A stretch of 64,000 nt of DNA from Hymenobacter mucosus (GTDB taxonomy: Bacteria; Bacteroidota; Bacteroidia; Cytophagales; Hymenobacteraceae), in contig NZ_FZNS01000001.1 in assembly GCF_900188255.1 (NCBI RefSeq), positions 124,001 through 188,000 of the forward strand. The letters are read 5' to 3'. The notes beneath the pieces were generated by a model. The model was not told the origin of the DNA. It saw nothing but the letters and a program-made list of their open reading frames with translations, and did not search any database. The translations under genes and the position numbers were made by a program. Of this stretch, positions 1 to 7,389 are shown one piece after another; within the stretch, counting starts at the first letter, position 1, and each line of letters starts with the position of its first letter.

Positions 1-89
1 CCACTTACAACGGGCACTGTGCAGTAGTGGATGGAAGCTCCTAGTGCGCAAGGTTCGTTTCCATATAGCCTCGCCATCCGTTATTTTCT

Positions 90-824
90 GTGAGACGCAT
101 CCTTGTTTTGGCCTTTTTCCTGGGGGGGCGGGTAGCCGCTGCTCAAAGTCTGACGGAGTTTTTCAATGCCCAGCCGGGCAACCACAGCGACGGGGGGTTT
201 AGAGTAGCTCCTGACTTGCGCACTGATACTATCCGCACAGCAGCTGATGCCGGCACGGTAATGCGCTACTTTCCTACCGGACAATTGCAAGAACAGTTAC
301 CTTACCGCAGCTTCCGAAAGCAGGAGCTGCACGGTACCCAAACCCGCTGGTTTGCTTCGGGCCAGGTGCAGGCGCGCGAGGAGTACGTGGATAACCGCCG
401 CCACGGTGAGTTGCTGACTTATTATCCTAGTGGCACTGTACGCCGCCGTGAACACTACCAGCATGGTCAGCGCCTCACGGGTGAGTGCTTTGCCCCCGAT
501 GGGCAGCCACTGGCTTACGTTGACTATATGCTGATGCCGGAGTATCCCGGCGGGCTGAACGCCTTGTTGCAGACGATTGGTAGCACAACTAAGTACCCCA
601 AGCTTGCGCTAAAGCAAGAGCAGACAGGCCAAGTGCAGATTGCTTTCATCATTGACAAGAAGGGGCAAGTAAGCAATGCACATGTGCTTAGGAGTGTGGC
701 ACCGCTACTCGATGCCGAAGCCCTGCGCGTGGTGAATAGCCTGCGCGGCTGGAAACCGGGCCGCCTGGATGGAGAAGCGGTTGATGTATACTTTACCCTG
801 CCCGTCACCTTTACCATTCAGTAA
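90..824 (+). CDS. TonB C-terminal domain protein with MORN/YwqK-type repeats
   Basis: Secreted or envelope protein of 244 aa. It starts with GTG; the first 20 residues (MRRILVLAFFLGG, then AAAQ) form a cleavable signal peptide, which supports this start. Residues about 50-145 hold YwqK/MORN-like repeats (YFPTGQLQE, WFASGQVQAREEY, YYPSGTVRRREHY). Residues about 150-244 match the TonB C-terminal domain (PEYPGGLNALL, GQVQIAFIIDKKGQV, VNSLRGWKPG). Typical TonB proteins have an uncleaved N-terminal membrane anchor and a proline-rich linker; both are absent here, so energy transduction to an outer-membrane receptor is doubtful. The next gene starts 27 bp downstream on the same strand, so co-transcription is likely. 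Family calls come from motif recognition; role is inferred. Confidence 0.85.
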   Translation: MRRILVLAFFLGGRVAAAQSLTEFFNAQPGNHSDGGFRVAPDLRTDTIRTAADAGTVMRYFPTGQLQEQLPYRSFRKQELHGTQTRWFASGQVQAREEYVDNRRHGELLTYYPSGTVRRREHYQHGQRLTGECFAPDGQPLAYVDYMLMPEYPGGLNALLQTIGSTTKYPKLALKQEQTGQVQIAFIIDKKGQVSNAHVLRSVAPLLDAEALRVVNSLRGWKPGRLDGEAVDVYFTLPVTFTIQ

Positions 825-851
825 TTTATTGTCTTCACCTAACCATATTCT

Positions 852-1820
852 ATGCGTATTTCTACTCTTCTGCTTACTGCTGGTCTACTAGCTGGGCTAG
901 CTACCACTACCTCGGCTCAGACCTTTACCGACCCTGGTGCCTACAACAACTTTATTGTGAGCGAGCAGCGGGCTATGCTCAAGAAAAACCTGCGCTACAT
1001 CAGCAAATCGGCCCACTCCGACAACGAGAAAAAGATTGATGCCAAGCGCCAGGATCTTATTAAGCAAACCGAGTTGTCGTTGAACAAAGTGGCCAAGATG
1101 CCCGCCTTTCAGGATGACAAAGGGTTTAAGGAGCAAACCACGGAGGCACTTTATCAGCTGCTGAAAGTATACTCGGAGGACTACAAGGCCGTGGACATGC
1201 TGGCGGCCACTCGCACGGCTACCATCGAAAACATGGAGCAGTACTTCAAGCTGCAAGAAGTTGCGGAAGCCAAGCTGCAAGTAGTGAACGACTCCGTAGA
1301 TGCGGCCCAGCATCGGTTTGCCCGGCGCCACAACATGACTATTTCGGAAGATCCTGAAGGCAAGCGCCTTGCGGCCTACATGCGGCAGGTATCGGAAGTA
1401 AATGCCTACCAGCACAAGGTGTATTTGGCCCAGTTCCGCATTGAAAAAGCCAACGCCCGCCTCACCGATGCGCTCAATTCTCAAAACGCCGCCGCGTTTG
1501 AGCAGGCCCGTTTGCAACTCCTGGAAGACACCAAAACGGCTGCCACCGAGCTGGCCGCTATTGTTCCTTTCCGGGGTAAGGATGCGCAGTACCGCGACGC
1601 GGCACGCAATCTGGTGAAGTTCTATGCCGGCTTTGCGGCCAACCAAGCCGCCCAAATGAAAGAGCTATTGGAGCGCAAAGACAGCTTCACCAAGGCCGAT
1701 GCCGATAAATTCAACGGCTTTATTACGGTATACAATACTCAGAATCAGAAGTTGGCTACCGCCTACAACCAGGCCGGCAACAACTTCCAGGCTACCTACA
1801 TTCCGGTGTTCAACGACTAA
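852..1820 (+). CDS. Secreted helical protein, function unknown
   Basis: A 322-aa protein with a clear signal peptide (MRISTLLLTAGLLAGLATTTSAQ). The mature part is almost wholly alpha-helical and charged, with many Lys, Gln, Ala and Asn residues and no cysteine, membrane segment or catalytic motif that I recognise. It resembles Bacteroidota proteins annotated as LIC11966-family surface proteins, but this is recollection of overall character, not of a diagnostic motif. It follows the TonB-like gene after 27 bp and probably shares its transcript. Likely periplasmic or surface located. Confidence 0.8.
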   Translation: MRISTLLLTAGLLAGLATTTSAQTFTDPGAYNNFIVSEQRAMLKKNLRYISKSAHSDNEKKIDAKRQDLIKQTELSLNKVAKMPAFQDDKGFKEQTTEALYQLLKVYSEDYKAVDMLAATRTATIENMEQYFKLQEVAEAKLQVVNDSVDAAQHRFARRHNMTISEDPEGKRLAAYMRQVSEVNAYQHKVYLAQFRIEKANARLTDALNSQNAAAFEQARLQLLEDTKTAATELAAIVPFRGKDAQYRDAARNLVKFYAGFAANQAAQMKELLERKDSFTKADADKFNGFITVYNTQNQKLATAYNQAGNNFQATYIPVFND

Positions 1821-1994
1821 GACTGTGTACAGAAACCAGCCATACTGGCTGCTGGCAGAGGGGCCAGGAGTAGGTATGGTGAGACGCGAGGCCAATTTCG
1901 CTTCGTACAAGTCAAGTAGGTTAGGAGCGAACTGAGGCTCTACCATGGGGCGTCGGTGTCCGCTCGACAGCAGTTTCCTGCGGAAACCATACTA

Positions 1995-2062
1995 GAAAAG
2001 ACCTTCTTTCAGCGGCGTGAGCGTGTGGTACATGACTCGCTCCGCCGAAAGAAGGTCTTTTC
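1995..2062. terminator. Long imperfect hairpin between the secreted protein and gatB
   Basis: Arms 1995-2010 and 2047-2062 are perfect 16-bp inverted repeats (GAAAAGACCTTCTTTC and its complement) and pairing extends inward through the GCGGCG/CGCCG segments with small bulges. An A-rich left edge and T-rich right edge suit a bidirectional terminator. The loop is larger than in the other hairpins of this window. An RNA leader role for gatB is a less likely alternative. Confidence 0.55.
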
Positions 2063-2101
2063 GTATGCGGAACATGACACCTTTTCTCGGGTAGATAGTT
2101 T

Positions 2102-2108
2102 TATCTTG
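2102..2108 (+). promoter_or_regulatory. Possible -7 element of the gatB promoter
   Basis: TATCTTG, 33 bp before the gatB ATG, resembles the Bacteroidota -7 consensus TAnnTTTG. A TTTTC run about 16 bp upstream is a weak candidate for the -33 element. It lies after the hairpin, as expected for a separate gatB transcript. Confidence 0.3.
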
Positions 2109-2140
2109 CAGCCCCGGCGGCCTACCCGCCTACTTTTTCT

Positions 2141-3598
2141 ATGGACGACAGCATCAAAGCAAAATACCAGCCCGTTATCGGCCTCGAAGTGCACGCCCAA
2201 TTGCTCACGCGCAGCAAAATGTACTCTTCCGATGAAAACGAGTACGGTGCCCTGCCCAATAACAACCTCAGTGTCATTACTCTGGGCCATCCCGGTACGC
2301 TCCCACGCGTGAACTCCACTGCGGTGGAGTATGCCATGAAAATGGGTCTGGCCACCAACTGCCAGATTCGCCGCAATAATCTGTTTGCGCGCAAGAACTA
2401 CTTCTACCCCGACCTTCCCAAGGGCTACCAAATCACTCAGGATAAAACGCCCATCTGCACCGGCGGCCACGTAGAAATCCGCTTGTCTGACGGTTCCACC
2501 AAGAAAATTGGTATCACCCGCATCCACATGGAGGAAGATGCAGGGAAGTCCATGCACTTGGCCGGAGAGGTAGAAACCCTAGTGGACCTGAACCGCGCCG
2601 GCGTGCCCCTCATTGAGATTGTGTCGGAGCCGGATATTCGTACCTCGGAGGAAGCCTACGCCTACCTGGCAGAAATCAAGAAGCTGGTGCAGTACCTGGA
2701 CATTTGCGACGGCAACATGGAGGAAGGCTCTCTGCGCTGCGACGCTAACATTTCGGTGATGCTGAAAGGGGCCGATCAGTACGGCACCAAGGTAGAGGTG
2801 AAGAACATGAACTCCTTCCGGAACGTGCAGCGCGCCATCGACTATGAGATTGAGCGGCAGATTGCCATGGTGGAAGCCGGTGAAATCATCGACAGCGAAA
2901 CGCGCGGCTTCGACGCCCAAAGCGGCACTACCAGCGGCCAGCGTTCCAAGGAAACGATGAACGACTACCGCTACTTCCCCGAGCCCGACCTGCCCCCGGT
3001 AGTTATTGATGATGAGTGGCTGCACCGCGTGCAAGCCGAACTGCCGGCCTTGCCTCAGCAATTGTACGCCCGCTTCACGGGTGAGCTGGGGCTCTCAGAC
3101 TATGATGCTACCGTGCTGACGGCCGACAAAGACGTGGCGCTCTACTTCGACGAGCTGACGCGCCTAACCACGAACGCCAAAGCTGCCGCCAACTGGGTGA
3201 CGGGCCCCGTGAAAGCCTACTTGAACGAGCGCGCCCTCACGCTAGAGCAATTCCCGCTCACGCCCCAGCACCTAGCCGACATCATCAGCCTCATTGATGC
3301 AAACAAGATCGGTCACTCGGTAGCCAGCAAGCAACTCTTCCCGTACCTGCTCGACAATCCCACGCAAACGGCCGCCGCGGCTGCCGAAGCCCAGGGCCTG
3401 TTGCAGCAGTCGGACGCTGGCGCTCTGGAAGCTCAAATTCAGCAAGTGCTCGATGCAAATCCTGCCAAGGTGGCGGAATATCGGGCTGGCAAGAAAAGCC
3501 TCACGGGTATGTTTATGGGTGAGTTGATGAAGCTCACGGGGGGCAAAGCTGACCCCAAGCTGGCCAACCAACTGCTGCGCCAGAAGCTCGACGCCTAA
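2141..3598 (+). CDS. gatB: Aspartyl/glutamyl-tRNA amidotransferase subunit B
   Basis: Subunit B of the GatCAB complex, which converts misacylated Glu-tRNA(Gln) or Asp-tRNA(Asn) to the correct amide form in the cytoplasm. The 485-aa length is normal for GatB. The N-terminal catalytic cradle is clear (VIGLEVHAQLLTRSKM, HPGTLPRVN, IEIVSEPDI, CDANISVM, VEVKNMNSFRNVQRAI, TRGFD), followed by the helical tRNA-binding tail ending in a YqeY-like domain (MFMGELMKLTGGKADPK). The ATG start gives the standard family N-terminus. gatA and gatC are not in this window, so the complex is encoded at separate loci, as is common in Bacteroidota. Confidence 0.97.
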   Translation: MDDSIKAKYQPVIGLEVHAQLLTRSKMYSSDENEYGALPNNNLSVITLGHPGTLPRVNSTAVEYAMKMGLATNCQIRRNNLFARKNYFYPDLPKGYQITQDKTPICTGGHVEIRLSDGSTKKIGITRIHMEEDAGKSMHLAGEVETLVDLNRAGVPLIEIVSEPDIRTSEEAYAYLAEIKKLVQYLDICDGNMEEGSLRCDANISVMLKGADQYGTKVEVKNMNSFRNVQRAIDYEIERQIAMVEAGEIIDSETRGFDAQSGTTSGQRSKETMNDYRYFPEPDLPPVVIDDEWLHRVQAELPALPQQLYARFTGELGLSDYDATVLTADKDVALYFDELTRLTTNAKAAANWVTGPVKAYLNERALTLEQFPLTPQHLADIISLIDANKIGHSVASKQLFPYLLDNPTQTAAAAAEAQGLLQQSDAGALEAQIQQVLDANPAKVAEYRAGKKSLTGMFMGELMKLTGGKADPKLANQLLRQKLDA

Positions 3599-3620
3599 GC
3601 CACGGTTCCGTTGTATCTTG

Positions 3621-3658
3621 AAACCCACCGGTACATGCTAGTGCCGGTGGGTTTTTGT
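3621..3658. terminator. Terminator after gatB
   Basis: AAACCCACCGGTAC (3621-3634) pairs with GTGCCGGTGGGTTT with one G-U type mismatch and is followed by TTTGTT. It sits 22 bp after the gatB stop. Confidence 0.85.
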
Positions 3659-3680
3659 TAGGTGGTATGACTGTGGGTTG

Positions 3681-4295
3681 ATGCCGTTGAACTGTACATG
3701 TTTGCTCTTGCTCGGCGAGTTTATCCTAATCGGGTATCAGGGACTATCGACTCCCGAGGAAGAAGTACGTGTGCCCTTCGCCAGAACCAGCAGGTCCTTG
3801 AGCCATCAAGGGGAGCCCCGCAGCCAAGCAACTGGGCCGGATGCACGCCAGGCGGGAAGCTGGCACCGTACGGCCCAGGGGCAGCCCTTCCCGTCCCTGT
3901 GCTTACCCGATACGGCGGGTGTACGCACGGATATAGCTACGCTGCGTGGTCGCTACGTTCTGGTTACCCTGTGGCAACCTGGCCGCCTTACTAATGAAGC
4001 CCAAGTGCTCAACTTCCAGAAGCTGGCGCGGCAGTTTGGCCCTCGGGGGCTGGTGCAAGTGCATATTGCCTGTGCAAGCCCGCGGCGTTTGTGGCAGCAG
4101 TCTGTGCGTGCTAGTGGCCTGCCAGGTACGCACCTGCGGGACATGGGCCGTGGTAAGCAGAAAAGGGCTACGGAGCTGGTGGATTCCCAATTACCACTCA
4201 CCTTGCTGATTAGTCCGGATGGGTACGTGCTAGCGCGTAATCTGCACGGCAGAGCCCTGGGAGAGAAAATTGCGGAGTACATTCCGCTCGACTAA
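3681..4295 (+). CDS. Thioredoxin-fold (TlpA-like) protein lacking the CxxC site
   Basis: A 204-aa protein whose residues about 70-204 follow the TlpA/redoxin pattern (GQPFPSLCLPDTAG, LRGRYVLVTLWQPG, LTLLISPDGYVLARNLHGRAL). In active TlpA proteins the LRGKYVLIDFW stretch runs into WCGPC; here the same place reads WQPGRLTN, so both redox cysteines are absent and thiol-disulfide exchange is not expected. The first 25 residues are hydrophobic enough to be a membrane anchor or weak signal. The ATG at 3681 was preferred over TTG at 3678. It lies just before a complete TlpA gene with the same LLISPDG/NLRGEAL-type ending, so it may be a degenerated duplicate or a non-redox partner. Confidence 0.75.
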   Translation: MPLNCTCLLLLGEFILIGYQGLSTPEEEVRVPFARTSRSLSHQGEPRSQATGPDARQAGSWHRTAQGQPFPSLCLPDTAGVRTDIATLRGRYVLVTLWQPGRLTNEAQVLNFQKLARQFGPRGLVQVHIACASPRRLWQQSVRASGLPGTHLRDMGRGKQKRATELVDSQLPLTLLISPDGYVLARNLHGRALGEKIAEYIPLD

Positions 4296-4464
4296 TGACT
4301 AAAAGTGCGGGAACCGACCAGGCCACACTGGTGTACTAAGAAATGCCAACACGTATAGAATCCGGGTCAGCATTCCTGAATTACGCCTGAAATCGGCAAC
4401 TTGCGGGCTCAACGCTTGTCTCTTGCCAAACGGTATACCGGCCCGCAGCCGGTCCGCACTCCGA

Positions 4465-5625
4465 ATGACGCACAAAATGAAGAGTTTCCTAGTTATGGGT
4501 GCCCTGCTGGGTATGGTCAATGCCTGCAGCAAAAATACAACGCCTACTACCGGTACCGCTAGCACCGCTGCCGGCTACCAAATCAACGGCCAGCTGCAAA
4601 ATGCTCCCGCCGGCACGAAGCTGTACCTGGCGGAGCTAGGCGACACCCAATTTGTGTCACGCGATACGGCTACGGTAAACGAAAAGGGAGAATTCACCTT
4701 CACGGGTTCCGTGCCCGAAGCCGGGCTATACCAGGTAAAGGCCAACGACCAAAACCAAGTGTTGCTAGTTCTCCAGAATGGCGCCCGCGTGCGGCTCACC
4801 GGCGACGCGCAGAAGCTCAGCGACACCTATACCGTGCAGGGCTCCCCTGACTCCGAGTATCTTCAGCGCGTGAGCCGCTCCGTGTTGCAGAGCCAGCGTG
4901 CTTCGCAAGCCGCCATGCCCCGGCTGGAGCAGCGTTATAACCAAGCAGCTCAGGCCGGCCGCTCCGATTCTATGGCTGCCATTCAGCGGCAAGCGGAAGC
5001 GCTTCAAACCCAAGGCCAAGCCGAGGTACGCCAGTTGGTGCGCCAAAATCCAGGGTCAGTGGTGTCGGCTTTCGTGGTGAGCGGGGTGCTCAACCCAGAA
5101 GAGAACTTTGGGTTGGCAGATACAGTAGCTACTCAGCTGAAGAAAACCATGCCTGACTCGCGCTATACCAAATCGTTGGTAGCGCGCTTGGAGCCCATGC
5201 GTGCCACGGCCGTAGGCTCGGTGGCCCCCGAAATCAACCTAGCCGCTCCTGATGGCAAGCCGGTGACGCTTACCAGTCTGCGTGGCAAGTATGTACTCAT
5301 CGACTTTTGGGCTAGCTGGTGCGGGCCCTGCCGCCGCGAAAATCCCAACGTGGTGAAGGCCTACAATAAGTATAAGGGCAAGGGATTTGAAATTTACGGG
5401 GTTAGCTTCGACCAAGACCGGGGCAAATGGCTGAACGCTATTAAGTCCGATGGTCTTACCTGGACCCACGTCTCTGACCTGAAAGGCTGGGAAAGCGCCG
5501 CGGGCCAGAGCTACAGCATCAAATCTATTCCGGCTTCTATTCTACTAGATCCTCAAGGTCGTATCATCGGCAAAAACCTGCGCGGTGAAGCCCTGGAAGC
5601 GAAGCTCGCCTCCGTGATGAAGTAG
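4465..5625 (+). CDS. TlpA-family thiol:disulfide reductase, lipoprotein
   Basis: Periplasmic, membrane-bound thioredoxin-like protein. From the ATG at 4465 (or 4477) the N-terminus is a lipoprotein signal (MKSFLVMGALLGMVNAC, lipobox ending in Cys). Residues about 40-130 look like DUF4369 (INGQLQNAPAGTKLYLAEL, DTATVNEKGEFTFTGSV), a common partner of TlpA domains in Bacteroidota. A helical linker follows, then the thioredoxin domain with the intact active site FWASWCGPCRREN and cis-Pro region SIPASILLD. Upstream in-frame codons were rejected because they would bury the signal peptide. It probably reduces or isomerises envelope disulfides, for example in cytochrome maturation; the exact client is unknown. 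Confidence 0.92.
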   Translation: MTHKMKSFLVMGALLGMVNACSKNTTPTTGTASTAAGYQINGQLQNAPAGTKLYLAELGDTQFVSRDTATVNEKGEFTFTGSVPEAGLYQVKANDQNQVLLVLQNGARVRLTGDAQKLSDTYTVQGSPDSEYLQRVSRSVLQSQRASQAAMPRLEQRYNQAAQAGRSDSMAAIQRQAEALQTQGQAEVRQLVRQNPGSVVSAFVVSGVLNPEENFGLADTVATQLKKTMPDSRYTKSLVARLEPMRATAVGSVAPEINLAAPDGKPVTLTSLRGKYVLIDFWASWCGPCRRENPNVVKAYNKYKGKGFEIYGVSFDQDRGKWLNAIKSDGLTWTHVSDLKGWESAAGQSYSIKSIPASILLDPQGRIIGKNLRGEALEAKLASVMK

Positions 5626-5640
5626 TAGTAGTGCCATTAC

Positions 5641-5680
5641 AGCAATAAAAAGCCCCACCGTAGTGGGGCTTTTTATTGCT
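5641..5680. terminator. Bidirectional terminator between convergent genes
   Basis: AGCAATAAAAAGCCCCAC and its exact complement form an 18-bp stem with a 4-nt loop (CGTA) and A/T tracts on both sides. It separates the tlpA-like gene from the convergent Ala/Pro-rich gene. Confidence 0.93.
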
Positions 5681-5705
5681 GTAGCCTCTCGGTCGGCTAC
5701 GTGGA

Positions 5706-6569
5706 TTAAAGGAACATGCGCTGCATCGCCTGCCAAAGCTGCTTTTTGCGGCCGGCATCATACTCCAGCATGCTTACTTCACTAGCGCCTAGAAAGGCGG
5801 TGTCCCCAAAAAGGAGTACCGGCTCGTAGGGCTGGGTGGTGTAAACAGCCACATCCAGCAGGTTTTTGCCAAAAGCCAGAAACTGCTTTGCCGCCAGGTG
5901 CTGCCGTAGGCTACACAGCGCCACTGGATAGGTGGGGTGCTCTACATTTACCAGCACTACGTCTTCCACAATGAGGCGAATAGCCTTGAGAATATTATTA
6001 AGAAAGACGTTGCGGGGCAGCTTGCGGAAGGCATCTTCGGGCAAGCGTACCAAAATGATAAGCCCGTTTGGGTTACTGCCCAGTGTAGAGAACGGAATAT
6101 GCGCTACGGGCGACTGAGTAGGCGTAGGTTGCACGCGCCCAGCGGGAGCTGCCGCCGCGGCCGGCAGCTGCGCCAGTGAGGGCGTCACCAGCTCGCGCAC
6201 GGTAGCAGCGGGGGCCGCTAGTAAGGCCTGAACGGGTGGGGCTTGGGGTGCTACGGCCGGTGGCACCGGAGTACTCGTTGCTGCCAGACCCAGGTTTGCC
6301 AAGGAAGGGAGCTTGCCCGCTGGCGGAGCTGCTGCCGCTACAGGTGCCAGTGGTGGCACCGGAGCTGGCACCACAACGGGCGGAGCCGTAGCTGCTGGCT
6401 CGGGGGCCGCCACCACAGCCGAAGCAGTTATGGGGGCCGTGTTAGCCTGTTCTTCGCGCGCAACCGCCGGCACCGCCGGGCTGGCTACTTGGCTGGCATC
6501 GGGCACCAGATACAGGGAGGCTCCATTGTAAAAGTTCTGGTAGAAAGCGAGGTCAGCGGCCGAATTCAT
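5706..6569 (-). CDS. Protein with long Ala/Pro-rich linker and unknown C-terminal domain
   Basis: A 287-aa protein of unknown function. Residues 1-25 form a short conserved-looking head (DLAFYQNFYNGASLYLVPD), residues about 30-165 are a low-complexity Ala/Pro/Val linker, and residues about 170-287 form a compact domain (LIILVRLPEDAFRKLPRN, LNNILKAIRLIVEDVVLVN, FLAFGKNLLDVAVYTTQP). There is no signal peptide or membrane segment, so it is likely cytoplasmic. The architecture, two small folded ends tethered by a flexible spacer, suggests a scaffold or adaptor; this is inference. The gene is monocistronic, with a terminator on one side. Confidence 0.75.
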   Translation of the reverse strand: MNSAADLAFYQNFYNGASLYLVPDASQVASPAVPAVAREEQANTAPITASAVVAAPEPAATAPPVVVPAPVPPLAPVAAAAPPAGKLPSLANLGLAATSTPVPPAVAPQAPPVQALLAAPAATVRELVTPSLAQLPAAAAAPAGRVQPTPTQSPVAHIPFSTLGSNPNGLIILVRLPEDAFRKLPRNVFLNNILKAIRLIVEDVVLVNVEHPTYPVALCSLRQHLAAKQFLAFGKNLLDVAVYTTQPYEPVLLFGDTAFLGASEVSMLEYDAGRKKQLWQAMQRMFL

Positions 6570-6685
6570 GCGTTGAGAGCAGCAAGAGTACTAAGGTTAC
6601 TAGAGAGACTATGTGTTACTATTTCTACTTAAGATAAGTAAGGATAATAGATTAATGGCATGCTAGATATGATAACAACTAGTGC

Positions 6686-7210
6686 TTACTCTCCCAAGGC
6701 GAAGTAGGCGCGTAGTTCTGTGGCGTCCGATGGTTTCATGCGGCCGGCTAGTACTAAGCGGAGCTGCCGCCGACGCAATGCACCTTCGTAGAGGTGAACC
6801 TCTTCGGGAGTCTCTGGCATGGCGTCGGGTACGTCAATAGGGCGGCCCGATTGGTCGACGGCTACGAAAGTGAAAAAGGCCTCGTTAGACTTTATTTTGG
6901 TGCCGCTTGGAATGTCCTCCGCCCATACGTCAATGTGCACTTCCATGGAGGAGCTGAACGCCCGGGTTACTTGCGCTTCCAACGTAACTACGCTACCCAG
7001 CTTGATGCCCTCCCGGAAGGATACATTATCAACGGAGGCAGTTACTACAATGCGGTTGGAGTGCCGCTGGGCTGAAATGGCCGCAGCTACGTCCATAAGG
7101 TGCATCATGCGGCCGCCCATTAAGTTATTGAGCGTGTTTGTGTCGTTGGGGAGCACCAGCTCGGTCATGCGAACGAACGAGTCTTGTACGGGCTTTTGTT
7201 TGCGCATCAT
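6686..7210 (-). CDS. Acyl-CoA thioesterase, hotdog fold
   Basis: Hydrolyses acyl-CoA to free acid and CoA in the cytoplasm. The hotdog core of the YciA/BFIT-like family is visible: NTLNNLMGGRMMHLMDVAAAISA, then the catalytic-loop region VVTASVDNVSFREGIKLG and VHIDVWAEDI. A TAnnTTTG element at 7238-7245 overlaps the beginning of the longest reading frame, so translation more likely starts at the Met codons at 7210 or 7207 (MMRKQKPVQ). The second thioesterase of the window, at 31.3 kb, shares the family but is clearly a different subgroup. No neighbour is co-directional within 150 bp. Confidence 0.88.
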   Translation of the reverse strand: MMRKQKPVQDSFVRMTELVLPNDTNTLNNLMGGRMMHLMDVAAAISAQRHSNRIVVTASVDNVSFREGIKLGSVVTLEAQVTRAFSSSMEVHIDVWAEDIPSGTKIKSNEAFFTFVAVDQSGRPIDVPDAMPETPEEVHLYEGALRRRQLRLVLAGRMKPSDATELRAYFALGE

Positions 7211-7237
7211 GCGGGAAAGACTTCTAAGAATTTGCTG

Positions 7238-7245
7238 CAAAGATA
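7238..7245 (-). promoter_or_regulatory. -7 promoter element for the acyl-CoA thioesterase
   Basis: TATCTTTG on the minus strand, an exact match to the Bacteroidota -7 consensus TAnnTTTG, 28 bp before the chosen ATG. No convincing -33 TTG was seen. Confidence 0.5.
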
Positions 7246-7389
7246 GGAGCCCGGTTTGCTACTTGGTGCCTTTGCGTGAGGGGCAAGCCGATACGGGCCA
7301 GGTCATGCTACCCAGCTTCCGCGTACTTGCCCGGCAGGAGATAGAAATCTAGCACCCCGTTGCCGCCATGAGAGGCTGCCCCACGTTAC

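Noticed and set aside
897..1655. 252-codon frame on the minus strand inside the secreted helical protein gene
   Set aside because: Antisense shadow in GC-rich DNA; the plus frame has a signal peptide and regular spacing to its neighbour.
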